Of a DNA stretch of 64,000 nucleotides, positions 24,542-33,900 are shown piece by piece (position 1 is the first letter of the stretch; each line of letters starts with the position of its first letter). Below the pieces are notes generated by a model. That model saw only the letters and a list, made by a program, of their open reading frames with translations. It did no database searches and was not told the origin of the DNA. The DNA comes from Verticiella sediminum (GTDB taxonomy: Bacteria; Pseudomonadota; Gammaproteobacteria; Burkholderiales; Burkholderiaceae_B): contig NZ_VLTJ01000039.1 in assembly GCF_007558815.1 (NCBI RefSeq), positions 434,001 through 498,000 of the forward strand. The letters are read 5' to 3'. Position numbers and translations under genes: made by a program.

Positions 24542-25771
24542 TCACTTGTCGTAGGCGATCGGCAGGTCGGTGTCGCCTTGCACATACAGGCTTGGCCCGT
24601 GCGCGCCTGGATTGATGTCGAACGCGAAGATCTCGGTCGGTAGCCATAGGGTGGCGCAGGCGTTCGGAATGTCCACCACACCGCTGATGTGGCCCTGGAC
24701 GGGCGCGGTGCCCAGCAGCGAGTACGCCTGCGCGCCGGTATAGCCGAACTTCTTCAGATACTCGATGGCGTTCAGGCAGGCTTGCCGGTAGGCAACGTGC
24801 ACGTCCAGGTAGTGCTGGGCGCCGTGTTCGTCCACCGAGATGCCCTCGAAGATCAGGAAATCCTTGTAGTTCGGCACCAGGGGGCTGGGCTTGAAGATCG
24901 GGTTCTTGATGCCGTACTTGGCCACGCCGCCCTTGATCAGCGAGACCCGCATGTGCACCCAGCCGGCCATCTCGATGGCACCGCAGAAGGTGATCTCGCC
25001 GTCGCCCTGCGAGAAGTGCAGATCGCCCACCGACAGGCCGCCTCCCGCGACGTAGACCGGGAAGAACACGCGCGCGCCGCGCGAGAGATCCTTGATGTCG
25101 CAGTTGCCGCCGTGTTCGCGCGGCGGGACCGTGCGCGCGCCTTCGGCGGCCGCCGCCGCCTTGGCGTCGCCGGTCAGCTTGCCCATGTGGGCGGTTGCGG
25201 CAAAGGGCGGGTTGGCCAGCGGCGGCACGCGCTCTGGCGCGGTGGCGATGAAATCCACCTCGCGCTCGTTCCAGGTGTCCAGCAGCTTCTTGTCCGGCAG
25301 GCAACCGATCAGGCCAGGGTGGATCAGGCCTGCGAAGTTCACGCCCGGCACGTGGCGAGACTGGGTGTAGATGCCGGAAAAGTCCCAGATCGACTTCTGT
25401 GCGTGCGGAAAGTGCTCGGTCAGGAAGCCGCCGCCGTTCTGCCTGGAGAAGAAGCCGTTGAAGCCCCACAGGCTGTCGGCCTTGGGGCCGAGGTCGAGCA
25501 GGTCGACCACCAGCAGGTCGCCGGGCTCGGCGCCTTCGACGCCGACCGGGCCGGACAGGAAATGCACGGTGGTGAGATCCACGTCGCGTACATCCTCGGC
25601 GCTGTCGTCGTTCTTGATCGCACCGCCCGTCCAGTCGTAGGTTTCCAGGATGAAGTCGGCGCCTGGTTTGACCCACGCAGCCATCGGGATGTCCGGATGC
25701 CAGCGGTTGTGCACGTTCTCGTTGTCGTAGGGGGATTGGGCCAGATCGACCTTGATCAGCGTCTCGGGCAT
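24542..25771 (-). CDS. fmdA: formamidase (FmdA/AmdA acetamidase family)
   Basis: Hydrolyses formamide (and possibly other short amides) to ammonia and the acid, in the cytoplasm. Starts MPETLIKVDLAQSP; conserved stretches include NRWHPDIPMAAWVKPG, GPVGVEGAEPGDLLVVDLLDLG, NFAGLIHPGLIGC, GGNCDIKDLSRGARVFFPVYV and GDGEITFCGAIEMAG. The 409 residues are the usual length. It follows the UrtE-like ATPase gene by 45 bases and precedes fmdB, so the importer and the enzyme share an operon. No urease genes lie nearby, which favours amides over urea as substrate. Confidence 0.93.
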   Translation of the reverse strand: MPETLIKVDLAQSPYDNENVHNRWHPDIPMAAWVKPGADFILETYDWTGGAIKNDDSAEDVRDVDLTTVHFLSGPVGVEGAEPGDLLVVDLLDLGPKADSLWGFNGFFSRQNGGGFLTEHFPHAQKSIWDFSGIYTQSRHVPGVNFAGLIHPGLIGCLPDKKLLDTWNEREVDFIATAPERVPPLANPPFAATAHMGKLTGDAKAAAAAEGARTVPPREHGGNCDIKDLSRGARVFFPVYVAGGGLSVGDLHFSQGDGEITFCGAIEMAGWVHMRVSLIKGGVAKYGIKNPIFKPSPLVPNYKDFLIFEGISVDEHGAQHYLDVHVAYRQACLNAIEYLKKFGYTGAQAYSLLGTAPVQGHISGVVDIPNACATLWLPTEIFAFDINPGAHGPSLYVQGDTDLPIAYDK

Positions 25772-25816
25772 GGTGTGCTCCTCTAGGGTAGGGACTGCAG
25801 GGGCGGAAAAGTGGAA

Positions 25817-26509
25817 TCAGACGGACAGGTAGCGGCTGATCGTCTCGACGTTGGCGGTCTCGCGGCGGTCTTCGTGGACGAAGCGCCCCTTGTCGATGAC
25901 GATCAGGCGATCGGCGATCTCCAGGGTGAAGCTGAGGACCTGCTCCGAGACCACGATGGCGAGCTGGCGCAGCTTGCGGATCTCCAGCAGGCTGCGTGCG
26001 ATGTCCTTGATGATCGACGGCTGGATGCCTTCGGTGGGTTCGTCCAGCAGGAGCACGCGCGGGTTGGTGACCAGCGCGCGGGCGATCGCGAGCTGCTGCT
26101 GCTGGCCGCCGGACAGGTCGCCGCCGCGGCGGCGGCGCATCTCGAAGAGCACCGGGAACAGCGCATAGATCTCGTCGGGGACCGGCGTGGACAGTGCCCG
26201 ACGGCGCATGCCGGTGCGGATGTTCTCCTCGACCGTCAGGGTCGGAAAGATCATGCGTCCCTGAGGCACGTAGGCCACCCCTTCGCGCACCCGCCGATAG
26301 CTCGGCAGGGGGGCGAGTTCGGTGCCGTCCAACTGGATACTGCCCTGGGCCGCCGGCAACAGGCCCATGAGCGTCTTGAACAGCGTGGTCTTGCCCATGC
26401 CGTTGCGCCCCATGACGGCGACGATCTGCGCGCCGTCGACCGACAGATCGATGCCCTTCAGCACCATGCTCTGGCCGTAGCCGGAAACGAGTTGCGAGAC
26501 CTGGAACAT
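25817..26509 (-). CDS. urtE: ABC ATPase of the amide/urea importer (UrtE/FmdF/LivF-like)
   Basis: Second ATPase of a branched-chain-type importer, 230 residues. MFQVSQLVSGYGQSMVLKGID opens it; Walker A is GRNGMGKTTLFKTLMG near residue 34, signature LSGGQQQQLAIARAL, Walker B VLLLDEPTEGIQPSII, all as in UrtE/LivF. It lies 12 bases behind the UrtD-like gene. The symbol reflects similarity to the urea transporter; in this locus the cargo is more likely a short amide. Confidence 0.85.
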   Translation of the reverse strand: MFQVSQLVSGYGQSMVLKGIDLSVDGAQIVAVMGRNGMGKTTLFKTLMGLLPAAQGSIQLDGTELAPLPSYRRVREGVAYVPQGRMIFPTLTVEENIRTGMRRRALSTPVPDEIYALFPVLFEMRRRRGGDLSGGQQQQLAIARALVTNPRVLLLDEPTEGIQPSIIKDIARSLLEIRKLRQLAIVVSEQVLSFTLEIADRLIVIDKGRFVHEDRRETANVETISRYLSV

Positions 26510-26521
26510 ACGGCCCTCCGT

Positions 26522-27346
26522 TCAGTGGCCCAGATAGACTTCGATGACGCGCGGGTCGGACTGAACCTGCGCCATGCTGCCCTCGGAGAGCACCTTGCCC
26601 TGGTGCAGCACGGTCACCTTGTGCGCGATGTCCTTGACGAATTCCATGTCGTGCTCGATGACGATCATCGAGCGCCCCGCGCTGATACGGTTGAGCAGTT
26701 CGGCGGTCTTCTCGCGTTCGGAAACGCTCATGCCGGCGACCGGTTCGTCCAGCATCATCAGCTCGGGCTCCTGCATGAGCAGCATGCCTATCTCCAGCCA
26801 CTGCTTCTGGCCATGCGAGAGCAGGGCTGCCGGCTGCTCGAGCATGTGCGAGAGGTAGATTTCCTCGGCCACCTGCTCGACGCGCTCGACGACGTCCGGC
26901 GTGCGCCGAAAGGCGATGGCACCGAATACCGTGCGCCCGCGCGGGAACGACACCTCCAGGTTCTCGCGCACCGACAGCGTTTCGTAGATCGAAGGTGTCT
27001 GAAACTTGCGCCCGACACCGGCCCGCACGATGGCGTGCTCCGACAGGCGCGTCAGCTCGATGTCCTTGAAGCGGATGCTGCCGGCAGTCGCCTTGGTGCG
27101 TCCGCAGATGAGGTCGAGCAGCGTGGTCTTGCCTGCGCCGTTGGGACCGATCACCACGCGCAGTTCGTTGCGGTCCACGTAGAGGTTGAGCTCGTCCACG
27201 GCAGTAAAGCCGTTGAAGGACACCGTGAGATCCTCGATGTACAAGGCGAACTCGGGACGCGTGCTCACCGGTGCACTCTCCTGTCGCTGCGCGACATCCC
27301 TGTGGGAGGGAACGCCTCTTTCGGGCGGCCGGGTACGCGCACTCAT
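26522..27346 (-). CDS. urtD: ABC ATPase of the amide/urea importer (UrtD/LivG-like)
   Basis: First ATPase of the importer, 274 residues. The start at 27346 overlaps the permease stop (ATGA) and has AGGAG. The first 30 residues are a low-complexity extension; the domain begins LYIEDLTVSFNGFTAVDELNL. Walker A is GPNGAGKTTLLDLICG, the signature is the UrtD-like LLSHGQKQWLEIGMLL with SHGQ instead of SGGQ, and Walker B is LMMLDEPVAGMSVSE. The SHGQ form is typical of UrtD. Confidence 0.86.
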   Translation of the reverse strand: MSARTRPPERGVPSHRDVAQRQESAPVSTRPEFALYIEDLTVSFNGFTAVDELNLYVDRNELRVVIGPNGAGKTTLLDLICGRTKATAGSIRFKDIELTRLSEHAIVRAGVGRKFQTPSIYETLSVRENLEVSFPRGRTVFGAIAFRRTPDVVERVEQVAEEIYLSHMLEQPAALLSHGQKQWLEIGMLLMQEPELMMLDEPVAGMSVSEREKTAELLNRISAGRSMIVIEHDMEFVKDIAHKVTVLHQGKVLSEGSMAQVQSDPRVIEVYLGH

Positions 27347-28509
27347 GCTGTTTCTCCTGGCAAGGAACTGTCCTCGGGCGCGGCGCGCGTGGTCGTCGGC
27401 GCATCGTCGGCGCGCGCCGCGGGCTTGCGCCTGCGTCGCATCCCGGGCTTGATGTATTTGTCGTAGAAGCCGGCCAGGCCGTTCGGGAACAGCATCACCA
27501 CCGCGATGAACAAACCGCCCATCAGGAACAGCCACAACTGCGGGAAGCTCTCGGAGAAGTAGCTCTTGGCGTAGTTCACGACCAGCGTGCCGTACACCGC
27601 GCCCAGCAGCGACATGCGCCCGCCGACCGCGGCGAAGATCACCATCTCGATGGACGGCACGATGCCCACGAAGGAGGGCGACATGAAGCCCACCTGCAGG
27701 GTGAACATGGCGCCCCCGATGGCCGAGAACAGGGCGGCGATGCAGAAAGTGAAGGTCTTGAAGTTCGCCACGTCGTAGCCCGAGAAGCGCACGCGCTCCT
27801 CTTTGTCGCGCATGGCCATGAGCAGCTTGCCGAGCTTGGACGAGAGCAGGAAGCGGGCGAAGAGAATGCAGCCGATCAGCAGCCCGCCGTTCAGGAAGTA
27901 CAGCAGGGTGCGTGCGCTGTCGCTGCGGATGTCCCAGCCGAGCAGGGTCTTCAAGTCCGTGATGCCGTTGACGCCGCCCGTGTAGCCCTGCTGGCCGATG
28001 ATGAGCACCGACAGGATGAGCGCGATCGCCTGGGTGACGATGGCGAAATAGACTTCGCCCACGCGGCGCTTGAACATCGCGACGCCGATCACCAGGGCGA
28101 GCAGCACGGGGATCAGCAGGATCGCGAGCAGCGTGAAGGCGAAACTCTTGAACGGCTCCCAGAACCAGGGCAGGGCAGTGATCTGATTCCAGTCCATGAA
28201 GTCCGGGATGCCCGGGGTGGACTGGATCTTGGTGGCCTCCGGGGTGGATGCCTCCAGCTTCAGGAACATTGCCATGCAGTAGCCGCCCAACCCAAAGAAA
28301 ATGCCTTGGCCCAGGCTCAGGATGCCGCCATAGCCCCAGCACATGACCAGGCCGACGGCGACGAAGGCGTAGGTCAGGTACTTGCCGACGAGGTTCAGGC
28401 GGAACACGTCGAGCACCAGCGGAAAGACGACGAGGATCAGGGCGGCGAGCACGGCGATGCCGGCGGCGCCCTGGCGCCCGCCCAGCACGTTGCGATAGAA
28501 GGTGTTCAT
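27343..28509 (-). CDS. urtC: ABC permease of the amide/urea importer (UrtC/LivM-like)
   Basis: Membrane subunit of 388 residues with about ten hydrophobic segments. WGYGGILSLGQGIFFGLGGYCMAMF is the conserved LivM/UrtC motif, and GYTGGVNGITDLKTLLGWDI follows in the periplasmic loop. The end is an Arg/Ala-rich cytoplasmic tail. It overlaps urtD by four bases and follows the UrtB-like gene by 20, within one transcription unit. Confidence 0.88.
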   Translation of the reverse strand: MNTFYRNVLGGRQGAAGIAVLAALILVVFPLVLDVFRLNLVGKYLTYAFVAVGLVMCWGYGGILSLGQGIFFGLGGYCMAMFLKLEASTPEATKIQSTPGIPDFMDWNQITALPWFWEPFKSFAFTLLAILLIPVLLALVIGVAMFKRRVGEVYFAIVTQAIALILSVLIIGQQGYTGGVNGITDLKTLLGWDIRSDSARTLLYFLNGGLLIGCILFARFLLSSKLGKLLMAMRDKEERVRFSGYDVANFKTFTFCIAALFSAIGGAMFTLQVGFMSPSFVGIVPSIEMVIFAAVGGRMSLLGAVYGTLVVNYAKSYFSESFPQLWLFLMGGLFIAVVMLFPNGLAGFYDKYIKPGMRRRRKPAARADDAPTTTRAAPEDSSLPGETA

Positions 28510-28529
28510 GCGAACTCCGTGCGCGAGCG

Positions 28530-29447
28530 CTATTTGCGGACCTTGATGCTGAACAGCCCTTGCGGGCGCAGCATCAGGATGAGTACCACCGCCGAGAGCG
28601 TGAGCACCTTGGCCATGGAGCCGGTCATGAAGAACTCGGACACCGATTGCGTCTGGGCGATCACGAAGGCCGAGGCGATGGTGCCGAACAGACTCGCGGC
28701 GCCGCCGAAGACCACGGTGAGAAAAGTGTCCACGATGTAGAGCGAGCCGCTGGTGGGCCCGGTCGCGCTGATCGTGGTGAAGGCCGCGCCCGCGATGCCG
28801 GCGATGCCGCAGCCGAGCGCGAAGGTGACGCGGTCGACGTGGCGCGTGTCGATGCCCACCGCGCCGCTCATGGCGCGGTTCTGCACCGTGGCGCGCACGC
28901 GCAGGCCCCAGCCCGAACGGAACAGGGCGATCATCACGGCGGCCGTCAGCAGCAGCGTCACGAGCATCACGAACAGGCCGTTGATGGGGATGTCCACGTA
29001 TTCCATGGGCTGGAAGGAGCCCATCAGCCAGTCGGGCAGCACCGGGCTGACTTCGCGCGGGCCGAACGTCGAGCGCAGGGCCTGCTGCAGGATCAGCGAG
29101 AGCCCCCAGGTCGCGAGCAGGGTGTCCAGCGGCCGTCTATACAAATGCCGGACCATCGCCCACTCCACCAGCCAGCCCAGCGCGAAGGTGATCGCAAAGG
29201 CCGCGAGCATCGAAACCACGTAGTAGTAGGGCATGGCCGACGGCAGCCAGGCCTGGGTCATCTCGGAGAAGACGTAGGTGGTGTAGGCGCCGATGGCGAG
29301 GAATTCGCCGTGCGCCATGTTGATGACGCCCATCTGGCCGAAGATGATGGCCAGGCCCAGGGCCATCAGCAGCAGCACGCTGAATACCGACAGGCCGTTG
29401 AAGCCCTGCATCAGCAGAATGGCGCCGAGTTCGGAGAACGATTCCAT
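28530..29447 (-). CDS. urtB: ABC permease of the amide/urea importer (UrtB/LivH-like)
   Basis: Second membrane subunit, 305 residues with about eight helices. Conserved stretches are ALGLAIIFGQMGVINMAHGEFLAIGAYTTYVF and RAVMS-like VQNRAMSGAVGIDTRHVDRVTFALGCGIAGIAGA, the LivH/UrtB ATPase-contact region. It follows the receptor gene by 55 bases. Confidence 0.88.
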   Translation of the reverse strand: MESFSELGAILLMQGFNGLSVFSVLLLMALGLAIIFGQMGVINMAHGEFLAIGAYTTYVFSEMTQAWLPSAMPYYYVVSMLAAFAITFALGWLVEWAMVRHLYRRPLDTLLATWGLSLILQQALRSTFGPREVSPVLPDWLMGSFQPMEYVDIPINGLFVMLVTLLLTAAVMIALFRSGWGLRVRATVQNRAMSGAVGIDTRHVDRVTFALGCGIAGIAGAAFTTISATGPTSGSLYIVDTFLTVVFGGAASLFGTIASAFVIAQTQSVSEFFMTGSMAKVLTLSAVVLILMLRPQGLFSIKVRK

Positions 29448-29502
29448 AGCGACCTCGCGGCGATCCGTTTGCCGGACGGCGGGCGCCGTCCGGCGGTGGG
29501 GC

Positions 29503-30738
29503 TTACTGGTAGCCCTTGGGGAAAGGGTCGGGCTCGATCAGCTCGGGCGTCTCGAACACCACCGTGAACTGGCCGTCGGGCTGGATCTGCCCCACGCGCG
29601 TGCGGCTCCAGAGGTGGTGGTTCGGGTGGATCTTCACGTAGCCCTCGGGCGCCTGCTTGAACTCGATGTCCGACGAGGCCTCGACCACCTTGTCCACGTC
29701 GAACGTGCCGGCTTTCTCGACCGCCATCTTCCACAGCCATGGGCCCAGGTAGGCGGCCTGGGTCACGTCGCCGATCACCGAGTTCGGGCCGTACTTCGCC
29801 TTGAAGGCCTCGACGAAGGCCTTGTTGTTGGGGTTGTCCAGGCTCTGGAAGTACTTCATGCAGGAATAGAAGCCGGCCGCGTTCTCGCCGCCGATGCCGA
29901 GCATCTCGTCCTCGGTCACGGAGATGGTGAGCAGGGTCTGCTTGTCCGCGGTGACGCCGGCCGCCTTCAACTGCTTGTAGAACGAGACGTTGCTGCCGCC
30001 CACGACGATGGCGTAGATCACATCCGGCTTTCTGAGCTTGATCTTGTTGATGAGCGAGCCGAACTGGGTGTGGCCTAGCGGGTAGTACTCCTCGCCCACG
30101 ACCTCGCCTTTGAGCACGTTCTCGATGTGCTTGCGCGCGATCTTGTTGGACGTACGCGGCCAGATGTAGTCCGAGCCGATCAGGTAGAAGGTCTTGGCCT
30201 TCTTCTCGCGGTTGACCCAGTCCAGGCCGGCGAGGATCTGCTGGGTGGCCTCCTGGCCCGTATAGAACACGTTCTTGGACTGCTCCAGACCTTCGTAGAA
30301 GGTCGGGTAGTAGAGCAGGCCGTTCTCCTTTTCGAAGATCGGCAGCACGGCCTTGCGCGAAGCGGAGGTCCAGCAGCCGAACACGGCGGCCACATGGTCG
30401 CTGACGAGCAGCTTGCGCGCCTTCTCGGCAAAGGTGGGCCAATCGGAAGCGCCGTCCTCCTGGATCACGCGGATCTTGCGGCCGAGGATGCCGCCGGCGG
30501 CGTTGATCTGGTCGATGGCGAGCTGTTCGGCCTGGATCGAACCCGTTTCGCTGATCGCCATGGTGCCGGTGGCCGAGTGCAACTGGCCGACGACGACTTC
30601 GCCGTCGGTCACCGCGAGCTTGGCCTGGGCGCGGCCCAGGCCGGGGGCAGCCAGCATGGGCAGGGCGGCCAGGGCGAAGGCGGTGCGGCGCCGGCCGGGG
30701 GATTGCAGGTCCTTGGGGGGGGAATCAGAACGTGGCAT
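29503..30738 (-). CDS. urtA: periplasmic receptor of the amide/urea importer (UrtA/FmdD-like)
   Basis: Solute-binding protein of the branched-chain type, 411 residues. The start at 30738 is chosen because GGAG lies just upstream and the product begins with a Tat-like signal (RRRTAFALAALPMLAAPGLGRA, residues about 16-37). The mature domain has VVVGQLHSATGTMAISETG, QEDGASDWPTFAEKARKLL and FGCWTSASRKAVLPIFE, the substrate-contact segments shared by UrtA and FmdD. First gene of the seven-gene operon and divergent from the transporter-kinase gene. Confidence 0.87.
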   Translation of the reverse strand: MPRSDSPPKDLQSPGRRRTAFALAALPMLAAPGLGRAQAKLAVTDGEVVVGQLHSATGTMAISETGSIQAEQLAIDQINAAGGILGRKIRVIQEDGASDWPTFAEKARKLLVSDHVAAVFGCWTSASRKAVLPIFEKENGLLYYPTFYEGLEQSKNVFYTGQEATQQILAGLDWVNREKKAKTFYLIGSDYIWPRTSNKIARKHIENVLKGEVVGEEYYPLGHTQFGSLINKIKLRKPDVIYAIVVGGSNVSFYKQLKAAGVTADKQTLLTISVTEDEMLGIGGENAAGFYSCMKYFQSLDNPNNKAFVEAFKAKYGPNSVIGDVTQAAYLGPWLWKMAVEKAGTFDVDKVVEASSDIEFKQAPEGYVKIHPNHHLWSRTRVGQIQPDGQFTVVFETPELIEPDPFPKGYQ

Positions 30739-30837
30739 CGATCGCTCCAGATTGGGGCCGCTGGGGCCGGGGCCGGTTGGGGGTGCCGGCGTCCGGATCG
30801 ATACTAGGAGTAACTGCTGCGGTGCGACATACGTCGA

Positions 30838-30889
30838 TTGACGTACCTGGGTTTTCCTGGGCATGCTGTACAAACGTGCTGCAGCATGC
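30838..30889 (+). promoter_or_regulatory. intergenic control region with inverted repeat between urtA and the transporter-kinase
   Basis: GCATGCTG (30861-30868) and CAGCATGC (30882-30889) form a perfect 8-base inverted repeat whose halves are 21 bases apart centre to centre, two helical turns. TTGACG at 30838-30843, with CATGCT 18 bases later, is a possible promoter for the kinase gene. The response regulator encoded downstream is the obvious candidate to bind here. Confidence 0.45.
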
Positions 30890-30932
30890 GACGCCGCGCA
30901 ACGGCGAACGTATTCCTATGTAACGGCCAGCC

Positions 30933-33900
30933 ATGCCAGGATCGACACCGTCGGGTCCCACCCAGCGCATCGCCGCGGTACGCCGCGACTACAACACCTG
31001 GGTCGCCAATGAGATGCTGGAGGATTACGCGCTGCGCTTCACCCCGCGGGCATTTCGCAAGTGGTCGGAGTTCCGCGTCGCCAATACTGCCGTGGGGGCA
31101 GTCTCGTTCCTCGCGCTCGAGGCCATCGGCGGCGCGATCACGCTGAACTACGGCTTCGTCAACGCCTTCTGGGCCATCGTCGCAGTCTCGCTGGTGATCT
31201 TCCTGACCGGCCTGCCCATTTCCTACTATGCGGCGCGTCATGGCCTGGACATGGACCTGCTCACGCGCGGCGCGGGCTTCGGCTACATCGGCTCGACGCT
31301 GACCTCGCTGATCTACGCTTCCTTCACCTTCATCTTCTTCGCGCTCGAAGCGGCCATCATGGCGCTGGCGATCGAGCTGCTCACCGGGCTGCCGCTGTCG
31401 CTGGGCTACCTGTTGTGCGCACTCGCCGTGATTCCGCTGGTCACCTACGGGGTCACGCTGATCAGTCGGCTCCAGGCCTGGACCCAGCCGCTATGGCTGC
31501 TCATGCTGGTGCTGCCCTACGTGGTGATTCTGATGCAGGAGCCGCAGTCGCTCGCCGGGCTGCTCGCCTATCCGGGCAAGGACGGCAACGGCGGCTCCTT
31601 CAACCTGCTGCTGTTCGGCTCGGGCGCGGCGGTGGCCGCGGCGCTGATCACGCAGATCGGCGAGCAGGTCGATTATCTGCGCTTCCTGCCCGAGCGGACC
31701 GCGCGCAACCGCTGGCGCTGGTGGGTCGCGCTGGTGTGTGCCGGTCCCGGCTGGATCGTGCCTGGGGCCGCCAAGATGCTCGCCGGCGCTTTCCTGGCCT
31801 ACTTGCTGGTCGAGGCCGGCGCTCCTCTGGACAAAGCGGCCGATCCCACCCAGATGTATCTGCTCGCCTACGGCCACGTCTTCGCCGACCCGTCCTGGGC
31901 CCTGCTGGCGATGGCGGTGTTCGTCATCGTTTCGCAGGTCAAGATCAATGTCACCAACGCCTATGCCGGCTCGCTCGCATGGTCTAACTTCTTTGCCCGC
32001 CTGACCCACAGCCACCCGGGGCGGGTGGTCTGGCTGGTGTTCAACGTGCTCATCGCCATCGTGCTGATGGAGCTGGGCGTGTTCGGGGCCCTCGAGCACG
32101 TGCTCGCGGTGTTCGGCCACGTCGCCATCGCGTGGATCGGTGCCTTGGTGGGCGACCTGGTCATCAACAAGCCGCTCGGCCTGAGCCCGCGGCACATCGA
32201 ATTCCGCCGCGCCTACCTGTACGACCTCAATCCGGTGGGCGTGGGCAGCATGCTGGCGGCTTTCCTGGTGTCGATCCTGGCGTTCGCGGGGCTGTTCGGC
32301 GAGCTGGCCGGCGCGCTCTCGCCGTTCCTCGCACTCGCCCTGGCGCTGCTGCTGGCGCCGGCGATCGCCTTCGCCACGCGCGGCCGCTACAACCTCGCAC
32401 GCACGCCGGCTGCCACGCCGGCCGGCTGCGCCAACCTGCGCTGCGTCATCTGCCGCAACCGCTTCGAGCCGGACGACATGGCCCAGTGTCCGGCGTACAA
32501 CGGATTCATCTGCTCGCTGTGCTGCACGCTGGACGCGCGCTGCCACGACCGCTGCAAACCGGCCACCGCCTGGGCTGCGTTCGCGCGCAGCGTGTTCGAG
32601 CAGGTGCTGCCCAGATCGTGGCGGCCATTGTTCCATCGCCGGCTCGCGCACTATCTGCTGGTGCACGGTTCGTTCGCCGTGCTGCTCGGCGTCATCCTGG
32701 GGCTGCTGTACTACGAGGAGGCCGCCAACCTGCGCGCCTCCGCCATCGACCCCGGCCCCCTGTTCGCCACCTTCGCCAAGCTCTATACCGTGCTGCTGCT
32801 GGTCGGCGGCGTGGCCGCGTGGTGGCTGGTGCTCGCGCGCGAGAGCCGGCTGGTGGCCCAGGAGGAGTCCGACCGCCAGACCGCACTGCTGCTGCGCGAG
32901 ATCGAGGCGCACGGCGAGACCGATGCCAAGCTGCAGCGCGCCAAGGAGGCGGCCGAGGCCGCCAACCTTGCCAAGAGCCGCTTTCTGACGGGCATGAGCC
33001 ACGAGCTGCGCGCCCCGCTGAACGGCATCCTGGGCTATGCGCAGATCCTGCAGCGCGATCCGGCCATCCCGGCGGCGCGGCGCGAGGCGATCGACGTGAT
33101 CCACCGCAGCGGCCGCCACCTGCTCGGCCTGATCGATGGGCTGCTGGATATCTCGCGCATCGAGGCCGGCAAGCTGCGTCTGGAGACCAGCGAGGTCTTC
33201 TTTCCGGCTTTCCTGGAGCAGATCGTGCGGCTGCTGCGTCCGCAGGCCGAGGAGAAGGGGCTGGTGTTCGTGTGCGAGATCGAGACGCGCCTGCCCGACA
33301 TCGTCCACGTGGACGAGAAGCGGATGCGCCAGGTGCTCATCAACCTGCTCAGCAACGCGCTCAAGTACACCGAGCACGGGGAGATCCGGCTGCGCGTGCG
33401 CTACGCGCGCGAGCTTTTGCAGTTCGACGTGCAGGACACCGGCCCGGGGATTCCGGCGCAAGACCTCGAACGCATTTTCCTGCCTTTCGAGCGCAGTTGG
33501 GCGGGCGAGCGCCAGGTGGATACGGGAACCGGACTGGGCCTGACCGTGTGCCGCATGCTCATTTCGGTGATGGGCGGAGAGATCGCGGTCCACAGCCGGG
33601 TCGGCGAGGGCAGTTGCTTCAGCGTGAAGCTGTTCGTGCCGGAAGTCCGTATTTTGAGCGGTCAGCATCCGCCCGCCGGCGTGGTGCTCGGCTATCGCGG
33701 CGCGCCCCGCACTGTGCTGATCGTCGACGACCAGGCCGGCCAGCGGCGGGTGCTGCGCGACATGCTCGAACCCCTTGGCTTTGGCGTCCTCGAAGCCCCT
33801 GGCGGAATAACTTGTCTAGACATGTTGCAGCATGGACGCGTCGACCTGTTTCTGCTCGACGTTTCCATGCCTGAAATGGACGGCTGGACACTCCTGGCGC

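Noticed and set aside
24210-27404. A 1064-residue open frame on the minus strand
   Set aside because: It runs out of frame through fmdA and the two ATPase genes, whose products are clear. Only its last 107 codons (fmdB) are coding.
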